Shown: positions 47,400 to 55,291, counted from the first letter of the stretch. The stretch: DNA of 64,000 nucleotides from Lentisalinibacter sediminis (GCF_040706615.1 NZ_JAPDRF010000003.1:742841-806840), one strand, 5' to 3'. The notes: generated from the letters alone by a model not told the origin. Numbers and translations are program-made.

Positions 47400-48334
47400 C
47401 GCGTAGGAGGGCCTTCAGGCCCGATCCGGCTTTCTGTTTGCGTAGGCCCGTCAATGACTGGAACGGTCTTTCTTCCAGCCCTCATGTCTACGGGTTCGCC
47501 ACATGTGGCGCCTATGTGGTTCCCTTCTTCGTACTCCTGGCCGAGGGGACTTGGCGTGTTGTCGAAGTAGTTCTGTCCCAATGCCAATCGCCTGGCTTCC
47601 AGTTGCCGGTAGAGGCGGACAGCCCCCGCGCACGCCTCCGCAATCTCCGCTTCAGTAAAGCTGTAATCGGTCTTGAGCTGCTGCAGTCGCCGAGGGACCA
47701 GTACATTGTCGCCTCTCAGTTGCGCCGCAAGGAGCATGGCAAGCATGTTTACCGGCGGATTGTCGGATACCCTCATGGTCGAGACGTTCTGACTAATCCA
47801 GGGAGATGCCCATACGCTCGACGCCGAAACCAGTGCAGATGTGCTGCCAAGCACTGCCGCCTGCTCGTACAGTTCCATCATTTTTCTGGGGTCGATCGTG
47901 AGATAACGCCCCGCCAGGGTCGTTATAGCCGCCGTGTTCCCCTGGGCGATCAGCTCCTGCAACTGTCCTTCGTCAAGGCTTCTGAGATGCGTTCTCTCGG
48001 CCGACATGTAGCCACGTTCTCTCTCCCAGGCTTCCTGGCGAGTGATAGCTAGCGCGGACGGTTTACTTGACTGTGCGTCGGCTACGGCGGACGACGAATC
48101 GGGTTCTCCCATGTCCTGCGGGCTTGACGAATCTCGTTCAGAGGTCTCAGCGGTATTGGCGACAGGCGCAGGCGTTCTGCCGTGTGGCTCGGTACCCGAA
48201 TCCCCACGCATCATCCAGGCGATAACCAAAACGGTGAGCAAGCCGACGAGGGCGGCATATACGATCAGTCGGCTCTTCAACAAAGTGCTGCATCCCCTGG
48301 AATCGGTCTCCCTGTCGGCCCTGACGCCGCCCAC
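47288..48334 (-). CDS. orphan membrane-anchored protein with Sel1/TPR-like region, C-terminus altered by repeat
   Basis: Up to 348 residues of unknown function. A single helix (LIVYAALVGLLTVLVIAWMM) near residues 23-42 is followed by a Ser/Pro-rich linker and a helical region (AAITTLAGRYLTIDPRKMMELYEQAAVLGSTSA) resembling Sel1 repeats. It is less GC-rich than its neighbours (55-58% in two lines counted). The start is uncertain: GTG at 48334, or TTG at 48283 with AGGGG ten bases upstream. From about 47480 downward the frame runs through a REP/right-end repeat (ESRIGPEGPPT) and then 112 bases antisense to the RND pump, so the native protein probably ended earlier. Confidence 0.6.
   Translation of the reverse strand: MGGVRADRETDSRGCSTLLKSRLIVYAALVGLLTVLVIAWMMRGDSGTEPHGRTPAPVANTAETSERDSSSPQDMGEPDSSSAVADAQSSKPSALAITRQEAWERERGYMSAERTHLRSLDEGQLQELIAQGNTAAITTLAGRYLTIDPRKMMELYEQAAVLGSTSALVSASSVWASPWISQNVSTMRVSDNPPVNMLAMLLAAQLRGDNVLVPRRLQQLKTDYSFTEAEIAEACAGAVRLYRQLEARRLALGQNYFDNTPSPLGQEYEEGNHIGATCGEPVDMRAGRKTVPVIDGPTQTESRIGPEGPPTRYRVSWSSAAALCSRWRSRSTSLPTYWGERVFLPIRI
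47400..47478 (-). repeat. right end of composite repeat with REP unit (copy C)
   Basis: Read on the minus strand, 47455-47400 matches the right end of copy A: ATTGACGGGCCTACGC, AACAGAAAGCC and a REP unit ATCGGGCCTGAAGGCCC then TCCTAC. Immediately inside it is a 6-bp hairpin CTGGAA/TTCCAG (47458-47463 and 47473-47478). The REP begins directly after the RND pump stop. With the minus-oriented left end at 48349-48369 it brackets the orphan gene. Confidence 0.75.
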
Positions 48335-48348
48335 AGCCTGGTTCGGCC

Positions 48349-48400
48349 GCTAACGGGCCCGTGGCCGGGAGTGCTGGCACCGATCAGCAGCGCTTCGTGA
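48349..48400 (-). repeat. left end of composite repeat, minus orientation (copy C)
   Basis: On the minus strand this reads CCGGCCACGGGCCCGTTAGC (48368-48349), matching the left ends of copies A and B at nearly every position. Outside it (48400-48370), TCACGAAGCGCTGCTGA is the opposite strand of the terminal palindrome that begins copy B, so the two copies lie head to head and share that palindrome. Its GGGCCCGTTAGC can pair with ATTGACGGGCCT of the right end at 47400. Confidence 0.65.
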
Positions 48401-48650
48401 CTGTGGCACACCTTTCGGCCACGGGCCCGTCAGCAGGTGGGCAAGGGTGGCGGGGGTCGTCCGGGATGCGACGCAGGCTTCGATGGGCATGTAGGAGGGG
48501 CTTGAGCCCCGATTAGCGCTCGCCCGCCTCAAGCGGAGATCGGGGCTAAAGCCCCTCCCACAGTGAGCGTCCCCGCCACCCTTGCCCGCCTGATGGCGGG
48601 GCAACGCCCAGCAGAGAGCCCGATCGGGCCTGAAGGCCCTCCTACGTGGG
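48384..48650 (+). repeat. composite hairpin repeat element, copy B
   Basis: It occupies most of the 327-base gap between the orphan gene and rplQ. Terminal palindrome TCAGCAGCGCTTCGTGA (48384-48400); left end CGGCCACGGGCCCGTCAGC (48416-48434); 5' arm 48435-48455; loop of 115 bases opening GTCGTCCGGG; 3' arm 48571-48591; right end GATGGCGGGGCAACGC; and a REP unit to 48650. The arms pair at 20 of 21 positions plus one G-T. The loop contains two further REP units in opposite orientation (cores GGGGCTTGAGCCCC at 48497 and GGGGCTAAAGCCCC at 48542). Confidence 0.85.
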
Positions 48651-48661
48651 AACCCGGGCGG

Positions 48662-49051
48662 TCAGTCCTGGGATTCGGCGGCCTCGGTCTCTTCCGGCTG
48701 GTCGAGGAGCTGGACGATGGCCATCGGCGCCGCATCCCCGGGGCGGAAGCCCGTCTTCAGGATGCGCAGGTAACCGCCGGGACGCTCCTTGTAGCGCGGG
48801 CCCAGCTCGTTGAACAGCTTGCCCACCGCTTCCTTGTCCCGCAGGCGATCGAACGCCCGGCGACGCTGGGAGACGCCGTCGACCTTGGCCATGGTGATGA
48901 GCGGCTCGACCACGCGGCGCAGCTCTTTCGCCTTCGGCAGCGTGGTCTTGATGGTCTCGTGGCGCACCAGCGAGGCGGCCATGTTGCGGAACATGGCGCG
49001 GCGGTGCGGACTGTTACGGTTGAGCTTTCGCCCCGACTTCTGATGTCGCAT
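48662..49051 (-). CDS. rplQ: 50S ribosomal protein L17
   Basis: A 129-residue large-subunit protein near the exit tunnel. It starts MRHQKSGRKLNRNSPHR, the invariant L17 N-terminus, and continues NMAASLVRHETIKTTLPKAKELR. The tail after residue 112 is acidic and lineage-specific. It closes the alpha operon 105 bases after rpoA, and the copy B REP hairpins just downstream may act as the terminator. Confidence 0.97.
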   Translation of the reverse strand: MRHQKSGRKLNRNSPHRRAMFRNMAASLVRHETIKTTLPKAKELRRVVEPLITMAKVDGVSQRRRAFDRLRDKEAVGKLFNELGPRYKERPGGYLRILKTGFRPGDAAPMAIVQLLDQPEETEAAESQD

Positions 49052-49113
49052 TGCTGACTTCCGGTTATACGTTCAGGCGTTCGTTCGACGGACGACGTCC
49101 GGTGCCGCGAGTG

Positions 49114-49150
49114 CCATCGGCCCCCAGCGGCCCAAGATGGCCCCCGATGG
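49114..49150. repeat. 7-bp inverted repeat between rpoA and rplQ
   Basis: CCATCGG (49114-49120) is inverted as CCGATGG (49144-49150) with a 23-base C-rich spacer. It falls in the unusually long 105-base rpoA-rplQ gap and could be a stabilising or attenuating hairpin. It is not related to the REP units. Confidence 0.3.
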
Positions 49151-49156
49151 ACTCGA

Positions 49157-50158
49157 TCAGGCGGACAGCGCCTCGCGATCGGGACGCAGGCTCGGCGGCG
49201 GCCAGTTCTCGAGCTGCATGCCGAGCGACAGGCCGTGACTCTCCAGCACGTCCTTGATCTCCGTGAGCGACTTCTTGCCCAGGTTCGGCGTGCGCAGCAG
49301 CTCCACCTCGGTACGCTGCACCAGGTCGCCGATATAGTTGATGCTCTCGGCCTTCAGGCAGTTCGCGGAGCGCACGGTGAGTTCCAGCTCGTCCACCGGC
49401 CGCAGCAGGATCGGGTCGATCTGTGCCTCGGCGGCGGCGCCGGCGCCCTCTTCCTGACCCTGCAGGTCCACGAAGACGCTGAGCTGATCCTTCAGGATGC
49501 TGCCCGCACGGCGGATCGCCTCTTCGGGATCGATGGTGCCGTTCGTCTCGATGTCGATGATGAGCTTGTCGAGGTCGGTGCGCTGCTCCACGCGGGCCGC
49601 CTCCACGTTGTAGGTCACCCGGCGAATCGGGCTGAACGAGGCGTCCAGCTGCAAGCGGCCGATGGGGCCGCTTTGCTCCTCGAAACTCGCACGCTGGGTG
49701 GCCGGACGGTAACCGCGTCCGCGGATCACCTTCAGCACCATGCGCAGCTCGCCGGCCTTGGTCAGGTTGGCGATCACCAGATCCGGGTTCAGTACCTCGA
49801 CGTCATGGTCCAGCTGGATATCGCCGGCCGTGACCGGACCCGGGCCCTTCTTGGAGATGGAAAGCTCGGCGCTTTCGCGGCTGTGCATGCGCACGGCCAC
49901 CTGCTTGAGATTCAGCAGGATGTCGACGACGTCTTCCTGCACGCCCTCGATGCTGGTGTACTCGTGCAGCACGCCCTCGATCTCGGCCTCTACGATAGCC
50001 GCGCCCGGCATGGACGACAGCAGGATGCGCCGCAGCGCATTGCCCAGCGTGTGGCCGAAGCCCCGCTCGAATGGCTCGATGACGACCCGTGCGTGCTGCT
50101 CCGTCTCCGGAGTCACCTTCACGACACGAGGTTTCAGAAATTCGGTTACTTCCGACAT
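49157..50158 (-). CDS. rpoA: RNA polymerase subunit alpha
   Basis: A 333-residue alpha subunit. The N-terminal assembly domain carries ARVVIEPFERGFGHTLGNALRRILLSSMPG, and the C-terminal domain that binds UP elements and activators has ELLRTPNLGKKSLTEIKDVL near residue 300. An acidic/alanine linker joins them around 235-245. It lies 18 bases after rpsD in the alpha operon. Confidence 0.98.
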   Translation of the reverse strand: MSEVTEFLKPRVVKVTPETEQHARVVIEPFERGFGHTLGNALRRILLSSMPGAAIVEAEIEGVLHEYTSIEGVQEDVVDILLNLKQVAVRMHSRESAELSISKKGPGPVTAGDIQLDHDVEVLNPDLVIANLTKAGELRMVLKVIRGRGYRPATQRASFEEQSGPIGRLQLDASFSPIRRVTYNVEAARVEQRTDLDKLIIDIETNGTIDPEEAIRRAGSILKDQLSVFVDLQGQEEGAGAAAEAQIDPILLRPVDELELTVRSANCLKAESINYIGDLVQRTEVELLRTPNLGKKSLTEIKDVLESHGLSLGMQLENWPPPSLRPDREALSA

Positions 50159-50176
50159 GGGACAGGGTCCTCCTGA

Positions 50177-50800
50177 TTACTTGGAGTAGAGCTCGACCAC
50201 CAGGTTTTCGTTGATGTCCGGCAGGATGTCGTCCCGCTCCGGCAACGTCTTCAGCAGTCCGGTCATCTTCTTGGTGTCGACTTCGACCCATTCCGGAAAG
50301 CCCACCTGGCCGGCGATCTCGAGTGCACTCTGGATGCGGAGCTGCTTCTGCGCCTTCTCTCTGATCGAGACCTGGTCGCCGGCGCTGACCTGGTAGGAGG
50401 GGATGTTCACCACCTTGCCATTGACCATCACGCCCTTGTGGCTGACCAGCTGACGCGCCTCCGCACGCGTCGAGGCGAAGCCCATCCGGTAGACGGTGTT
50501 GTCCAGCCGCCCTTCCAGCAGGCGCAGCAGGTTTTCGCCCGTGGAGCCCTTCAGCTGTGCCGCACGCTTGTAGTAGTTACGGAACTGGCGTTCCAGCACC
50601 CCGTACATGCGGCGCAGTTTCTGTTTCTCGCGCAGCTGCAGACCGTAGTCGGACAGACGTCCGCGGCGGCCGGTGGCACTGCCACCCGGCGGCGTGTCCA
50701 GCTTGCACTTGGCGTCCAGCGGCTTCACGCCGCTCTTCAGGAACAGATCCGTGCCTTCGCGGCGCGAGAGCTTACATTTTGGTCCGAGATATCTTGCCAT
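50177..50800 (-). CDS. rpsD: 30S ribosomal protein S4
   Basis: A 207-residue primary 16S rRNA binder and, in E. coli, the translational repressor of the alpha operon. It starts MARYLGPKCKLSRREG and has the S4 RNA-binding fold RLDNTVYRMGFASTRAEARQLVSHKGVMVNG. This is the zinc-free form, since the N-terminus lacks the four-cysteine cluster. It lies 12 bases after rpsK. Confidence 0.98.
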   Translation of the reverse strand: MARYLGPKCKLSRREGTDLFLKSGVKPLDAKCKLDTPPGGSATGRRGRLSDYGLQLREKQKLRRMYGVLERQFRNYYKRAAQLKGSTGENLLRLLEGRLDNTVYRMGFASTRAEARQLVSHKGVMVNGKVVNIPSYQVSAGDQVSIREKAQKQLRIQSALEIAGQVGFPEWVEVDTKKMTGLLKTLPERDDILPDINENLVVELYSK

Positions 50801-50812
50801 GATCCTCTTTAC

Positions 50813-51205
50813 CTATACCCGACGACGCTTCGGAGGACGACACCCGTTGTGGGGTATCGGCGTCACGTCTTCGATAGTCTGAATACGGAAACCGACGGCA
50901 TTCAGCGCGCGCACCGCGGACTCACGGCCCGGGCCCGGCCCGCGCACGCGTACGTCCAGATTCTTCACGCCGTAATCCTGCGCAGCCTTGCCCGCCTTCT
51001 CGGCGGCCACCTGGGCGGCGAAGGGCGTCGATTTCCTTGATCCGCGGAAGCCACAGCCACCGGCCGTTGCCCAGGAAAGTGCATTTCCCTGGCGGTCGGT
51101 GATCGTGATGATCGTATTGTTGAAGGAGGCGTGCACGTGCGCGATTGCGTCCTGCACCTGCTTGCGGACCTTCTTCCGCGTGGTCGTTTTCTTCGGTTGA
51201 GCCAT
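50813..51205 (-). CDS. rpsK: 30S ribosomal protein S11
   Basis: A 130-residue platform protein contacting the Shine-Dalgarno helix. Clear signatures: VQDAIAHVHASFNNTIITITD, SWATAGGCGFRGSRKSTPFAAQ and the C-terminal PHNGCRPPKRRRV. The N-terminus is a lysine/threonine-rich extension. It stands 34 bases after rpsM and 12 before rpsD. Confidence 0.98.
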   Translation of the reverse strand: MAQPKKTTTRKKVRKQVQDAIAHVHASFNNTIITITDRQGNALSWATAGGCGFRGSRKSTPFAAQVAAEKAGKAAQDYGVKNLDVRVRGPGPGRESAVRALNAVGFRIQTIEDVTPIPHNGCRPPKRRRV

Positions 51206-51239
51206 CTTATGTCCTTACTGGAATCCTGATGCCCGGCGC

Positions 51240-51596
51240 TTACTTGCGGACCGGACGGCGGGGGCCCTTGCGGGTCCGCGCGTTGGTGCGGCTGCGCTGG
51301 CCGCGCACCGGCAGGCCGCGGCGGTGACGGATGCCGCGGTAGCAACCGAGGTCCATCAGACGCTTGATATTCATGGACTGCTCACGGCGCAGGTCGCCCT
51401 CCACCGTGAAACGGGCCACCTCGTTGCGCAGCCGGGCCACTTCCGGCTCGGCCAGATCCTTCACCTGGACGTCCGGTGCGATACCCGCCTCGTGACAGAT
51501 CTTGCGCGCCGTGGTATGGCCGATGCCGTAGATGCTGGTGAGCGCTATCGCCACGTGCTTGTGCACCGGGATGTTAATGCCTGCTATACGCGCCAC
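51240..51596 (-). CDS. rpsM: 30S ribosomal protein S13
   Basis: A 118-residue head protein forming intersubunit bridges. It begins MARIAGINIPVHKHVAIALT and ends with the basic RGQRSRTNARTRKGP segment that reaches the P-site tRNA. It is the first large gene of the alpha operon, 55 bases after rpmJ. Confidence 0.98.
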   Translation of the reverse strand: MARIAGINIPVHKHVAIALTSIYGIGHTTARKICHEAGIAPDVQVKDLAEPEVARLRNEVARFTVEGDLRREQSMNIKRLMDLGCYRGIRHRRGLPVRGQRSRTNARTRKGPRRPVRK

Positions 51597-51651
51597 TGAT
51601 AATTCCTCTGTTCTCTCTTACTGGCCGCCCTGCTCGGGGCTTCCTTCTCTC

Positions 51652-51765
51652 TCAACCCTGCCGCTGCTTGTGCCGCGCATCCGTGCAGATGACGCGCACG
51701 ACGCCGTTGCGCCGGATGATCTTGCAGTTGCGGCAGATCTTCTTGACTGATGCACGAACCTTCAT
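51652..51765 (-). CDS. rpmJ: 50S ribosomal protein L36
   Basis: A 37-residue protein, MKVRASVKKICRNCKIIRRN then GVVRVICTDARHKQRQG. It is the zinc-binding (C+) type: C11, C14, C27 and H32 form the ribbon. It lies between secY (23-base gap) and rpsM (55-base gap), the usual position at the spc/alpha junction. Confidence 0.96.
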   Translation of the reverse strand: MKVRASVKKICRNCKIIRRNGVVRVICTDARHKQRQG

Positions 51766-51788
51766 CGTCTCTCTCCGTCACCGGGCCG

Positions 51789-53150
51789 TCAGCGGATCTG
51801 GCCCGCGCGACCGTAATTCCTCAGATTGGCCTTCTTCATCATCCCTTCGTACTGGTGCGACATCATGTGCGCCTGCAGCTGGGACATGAAATCCATCGCG
51901 ACCACCACCAGGATGAGCAGCGACGTGCCGCCGAAATAGAACGGGATGCTCGGGTAGAACAGCCGCACGAACTCCGGCATCAGGCAGACGGCCGTGATGT
52001 AAATCGCACCCCAGAACGTCAGCCGCGTCAGCACCCGATCGATGTACTCGCCGGTCTGGGCGCCCGGCCGGATGCCCGGGATGAACGCGCCCGAGCGTTT
52101 CAGGTTGTCCGCCGTCTCCTTCGAGTTGAACACGAGCGCCGTGTAGAAGAAGCAGAAGAAAGCGATCAGGACGCCATAGAGCAGCATGTAGACCGGCTGC
52201 CCCGGACCCATGCTGGTGCCGATGTTCTGCAGCGTTCGCTGGACCCAGGTCGGGTCCGCGCTCGTGCCTGCGAACTGGGCCAGCGTGGCCGGGAACAGCA
52301 GGATACTGGAGGCGAAGATCGGCGGGATCACGCCCGACATATTGATCTTGAAGGGCAGGTGCGTGCTCTGGGCCGCATACATCCGCCGTCCCTGCTGACG
52401 CCGCGCGTAGTTCACCGTGATGCGCCGCTGGGCCCGCTCCATGTACACCACGAAAGCGGTCACCGCCACGATGGCCAGCAGGATCAGGATGGCGAAAGCC
52501 GGGGCCATCTCACCGTTGCGCACGAGCTCTGCCGTGCCGGCGATGGCGCCTGGCATGCCGGCCACGATGCCCGCGAGGATGATGATGGAGATACCGTTGC
52601 CGATGCCCCGCTCCGTGATCTGCTCGCCCAGCCACATCAGGAACACCGTGCCGGTCACGAGCGTGATGGCGGCGGTGAACAGGAAGCCCGGCCCCGGATT
52701 TATGACCAGGTTGGGCTGGTTCTGGATGGCATAGGCTGCCGTCACGGACTGGAACAGCGCCAGCGCCACCGTGCCGTAGCGCGTGTACTGGGTGATCTTG
52801 CGCCGGCCCGACTCGCCTTCCTTCTTCAGCTGGGCGAGGCTCGGCACCACCACCGCAGCCATCTGCATGATGATGGCGGCGGAGATGTAGGGCATGATGC
52901 CCAGCGCGAAGACGCCGAAACGCTGCAGCGCGCCGCCCGAGAAGAGGTTGAACAGCCCCAGGATGTTCCCCGACTGCTGGTCGAAGAAGCTCGACAGCGC
53001 AATGGGGTCGACGCCGGGCACCGGTATGAAGGTGCCGACGCGATAGACCACCAGTGCCCCGACCAGGAACAGGAGCCGCTGCCGCAGCTCGCTGAGCTTC
53101 CCGCTCTGGGCCAGTGCCGTTGCCGGATTGTTGCTGGGTGCTTTCGCCAC
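51789..53150 (-). CDS. secY: Sec translocon subunit SecY
   Basis: Channel-forming subunit of SecYEG in the inner membrane, 453 residues with ten helices. Signatures include VPGVDPIALSSFF (plug region), LGIMPYISAAIIMQ and QRRITVNYARRQQGRRMY in a cytoplasmic loop. It lies between rplO and rpmJ in the spc operon. Confidence 0.98.
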   Translation of the reverse strand: MAKAPSNNPATALAQSGKLSELRQRLLFLVGALVVYRVGTFIPVPGVDPIALSSFFDQQSGNILGLFNLFSGGALQRFGVFALGIMPYISAAIIMQMAAVVVPSLAQLKKEGESGRRKITQYTRYGTVALALFQSVTAAYAIQNQPNLVINPGPGFLFTAAITLVTGTVFLMWLGEQITERGIGNGISIIILAGIVAGMPGAIAGTAELVRNGEMAPAFAILILLAIVAVTAFVVYMERAQRRITVNYARRQQGRRMYAAQSTHLPFKINMSGVIPPIFASSILLFPATLAQFAGTSADPTWVQRTLQNIGTSMGPGQPVYMLLYGVLIAFFCFFYTALVFNSKETADNLKRSGAFIPGIRPGAQTGEYIDRVLTRLTFWGAIYITAVCLMPEFVRLFYPSIPFYFGGTSLLILVVVAMDFMSQLQAHMMSHQYEGMMKKANLRNYGRAGQIR

Positions 53151-53161
53151 TTTCCTTTCCG

Positions 53162-53596
53162 TCAGTCCTCGATGGAGCCGCCGGCCGCCTCGATAGCCTT
53201 GCGGGCGCCAGGGGTCACCTTGATCCCTTTGATTTTCACGGCCTTCGTCAGTTCACCGGAGGCGATCACTTTGGCCTTCACGACGCGGCTGCCGACGATG
53301 CGCGCCTTGCGCAGCGCCTCCAGGTCGATGGGGTCCGCGTCCACGTTCGCGAGTTCGTGCAACCGCACCTCCGCGCTCAGGCCGCGGCTGGGCGAGTTGA
53401 AGCCCACCTTGGGCAGGCGCCTCTGCAGCGGCATCTGGCCGCCTTCGAAGCCCACCTTGTGATAGCCGCCGGATCGGGCGTGCTGGCCTTTCTGGCCCCG
53501 ACCGCTGGTCTTGCCCTGGCCCGCGGAATGGCCGCGGCCCAGGCGCTTACCGGCCTTCTTGCTGCCCTCTGCAGGCTTAAGCGTATTCAGACGCAT
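53162..53596 (-). CDS. rplO: 50S ribosomal protein L15
   Basis: A 144-residue late-assembly protein. The N-terminal glycine-rich, basic extension GKRLGRGHSAGQGKTSGRGQ and the GFEGGQMPLQRRLPK motif are diagnostic. It is two bases after rpmD and 11 before secY. Confidence 0.98.
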   Translation of the reverse strand: MRLNTLKPAEGSKKAGKRLGRGHSAGQGKTSGRGQKGQHARSGGYHKVGFEGGQMPLQRRLPKVGFNSPSRGLSAEVRLHELANVDADPIDLEALRKARIVGSRVVKAKVIASGELTKAVKIKGIKVTPGARKAIEAAGGSIED

Positions 53597-53598
53597 CT

Positions 53599-53799
53599 CT
53601 AGACTTCCTCTACGTTCAGGAGATAGGACACCTTGTTGATCATGCCCCGGTTCTCCGGCGTATTCGCGACGGTGACCGTCTGGTTGATCTTCCTGAGACC
53701 GAGCCCGGATACGCAGGCCTTGTGGTTGGCCAGGCGCCCGTACCGGCTCTTCACCAGCGTCACTTTCAGCTTCTGTCCCTTGTTCTCTGACTTGCCCAT
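53599..53799 (-). CDS. rpmD: 50S ribosomal protein L30
   Basis: A 66-residue L30 starting MGKSENKGQKLKVTLVKSRY with the typical GLGLRKINQTVTV core. The frame is open far upstream, but the ATG at 53799, four bases after the rpsE stop, matches family length. It is slightly extended at the N-terminus against E. coli (59 aa). Confidence 0.96.
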   Translation of the reverse strand: MGKSENKGQKLKVTLVKSRYGRLANHKACVSGLGLRKINQTVTVANTPENRGMINKVSYLLNVEEV

Positions 53800-53803
53800 C
53801 GTG

Positions 53804-54304
53804 CTAGCTCTGTATCTCGTCGACTTTCTTGCCGCGCTTCGCAGCGATACGGTTCGGCGAGTGCACCGACTGCAGCGCGTTGATCGTCGCGCGCACCACG
53901 TTGATGGGGTTGCGCGAGCCGTAGCTCTTTGCCAGCACGTTACGCACGCCAGCGCATTCGAACACGGCGCGCATCGCACCGCCGGCGATGATGCCGGTAC
54001 CCTCGGAGGCCGGCTGCATCAACACCTTCGTGGCGCCGTGACGGCCCTTGACCTCGTACTGCAGCGTCTCGTCCTTCAGGTGCAGCGACTTCAGGTTCTT
54101 CCGCGCGGCCTGCATCGCCTTCTGGATCGCGATGGGCACTTCACGGGCCTTGCCGTAGCCGAAGCCGACCTTGCCGGCGCCGTCGCCCACCACGGTCAGC
54201 GCGGTGAAGCCGAACTGGCGACCACCCTTCACGACCTTGGCGACGCGGTTCACGGTCACCAGTTTCTCGAGGAGATCGTCGCTGCCTTGTTCCATTCTTG
54301 CCAT
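53804..54304 (-). CDS. rpsE: 30S ribosomal protein S5
   Basis: A 166-residue protein at the mRNA entry and decoding site. It has the double-stranded RNA-binding-like domain VNRVAKVVKGGRQFGFTALTVVGDG and the C-terminal SYGSRNPINVVRAT region. It is 49 bases after rplR and four before rpmD. Confidence 0.98.
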   Translation of the reverse strand: MARMEQGSDDLLEKLVTVNRVAKVVKGGRQFGFTALTVVGDGAGKVGFGYGKAREVPIAIQKAMQAARKNLKSLHLKDETLQYEVKGRHGATKVLMQPASEGTGIIAGGAMRAVFECAGVRNVLAKSYGSRNPINVVRATINALQSVHSPNRIAAKRGKKVDEIQS

Positions 54305-54353
54305 GTGTCACTACCCGATGCCCCGCCTCTCGCCCGGCGGGTATTCATTGATC

Positions 54354-54713
54354 CTAGAACTGCAGACCGGCCTCGCGCGCCGCGTCCGCCAGTGCCTTCA
54401 CGCGACCGTGGAAGCGGAACCCGGAGCGGTCGAACGCCACCGATTCCACGCCGGCCGCCTTCGCCTTCTCGGCGATGGCACGGCCCACCTCGACCGCCGC
54501 GTCCACGTTGCCGGTACCCTTGAGCTTCTCGCGCAGTTCCTTCTGCACCGTGGAGGCGCTCGCCAGCACGCTCGCCCCGTCCGGGGCGATGATCTGCGCG
54601 TAGATGTGCCGCGGCGTCCGATGGACGCTCAGGCGGTGCACGGCCAGCTCGCTGATCTTGGCCCGCGTCCGGCGGGCCCGGCGCAGCCGGCTCTGTTTCT
54701 TGTCCAGTCTCAT
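54354..54713 (-). CDS. rplR: 50S ribosomal protein L18
   Basis: A 119-residue 5S rRNA-binding protein. It starts with basic RLRRARRTRAKI, has RLSVHRTPRHIYAQII, and ends FDRSGFRFHGRVKALADAAREAGLQF, all standard for L18. It is 23 bases after rplF. Confidence 0.98.
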   Translation of the reverse strand: MRLDKKQSRLRRARRTRAKISELAVHRLSVHRTPRHIYAQIIAPDGASVLASASTVQKELREKLKGTGNVDAAVEVGRAIAEKAKAAGVESVAFDRSGFRFHGRVKALADAAREAGLQF

Positions 54714-54736
54714 ATCCTGAAATCCTCGGAAACCGG

Positions 54737-55270
54737 TTACTTCTTCTTCGCTTCTTTCATGACGACGCGCTCGTCGGCATAGCGCACGCCCTTGCCCTTG
54801 TAGGGCTCCGGCGGGCGGAAGCGACGGATCTCGGCGGCGACCTGCCCCACTTGCTGCTTGTCGGAGCCGCGCACGACGACCTCGGTCTGGCTCGGCGTCT
54901 CGACCTGCACCCCCTCCGGCACCTGGTAGGCCACCGGATGGGAGAAGCCGAGGGTCAGATTCAGCGTGCTGCCCTGGGCCTGGGCACGGTAGCCGACGCC
55001 CCGCAGCTCCAGCTTGCGCTCGAACCCTTCGGTGACGCCCTGCACCATGTTGGCCAGCAGCGCACGGGTGGTGCCCGCCATGGCATTGGCGAAGCGCGAG
55101 CCCGAGCGCGCCTTCAGCGTGACGGTGCCATCTTCCTGGCCCAGCTCGACCTCGTGGTTCAGCTCCATCTCGAGCGCGCCTTTCGGCCCTTTCACGTTGA
55201 CGGTGGTACCGCTGACGGCCACCTCGACGCCCTTGGGCAGCGCTACCGGTTGTTTTGCGACTCTAGACAT
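54737..55270 (-). CDS. rplF: 50S ribosomal protein L6
   Basis: A 177-residue protein with the duplicated L6 fold. It starts MSRVAKQPVALPKGVEV and has ELRGVGYRAQAQGSTLNLTLG and the C-terminal signature RPPEPYKGKGVRYADE near the sarcin-ricin loop contact. It follows rpsH after 21 bases. Confidence 0.98.
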   Translation of the reverse strand: MSRVAKQPVALPKGVEVAVSGTTVNVKGPKGALEMELNHEVELGQEDGTVTLKARSGSRFANAMAGTTRALLANMVQGVTEGFERKLELRGVGYRAQAQGSTLNLTLGFSHPVAYQVPEGVQVETPSQTEVVVRGSDKQQVGQVAAEIRRFRPPEPYKGKGVRYADERVVMKEAKKK

Positions 55271-55291
55271 TTTCCTGACTCGTTGTATCGC

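Noticed and set aside
48349..48650. Repeats as integron attC sites
   Set aside because: Variable self-complementary stems resemble attC, but the GTTRRRY and RYYYAAC core sites are not present (GTTAGCG and CGCTAAC are the nearest and fail), and no integrase is seen.
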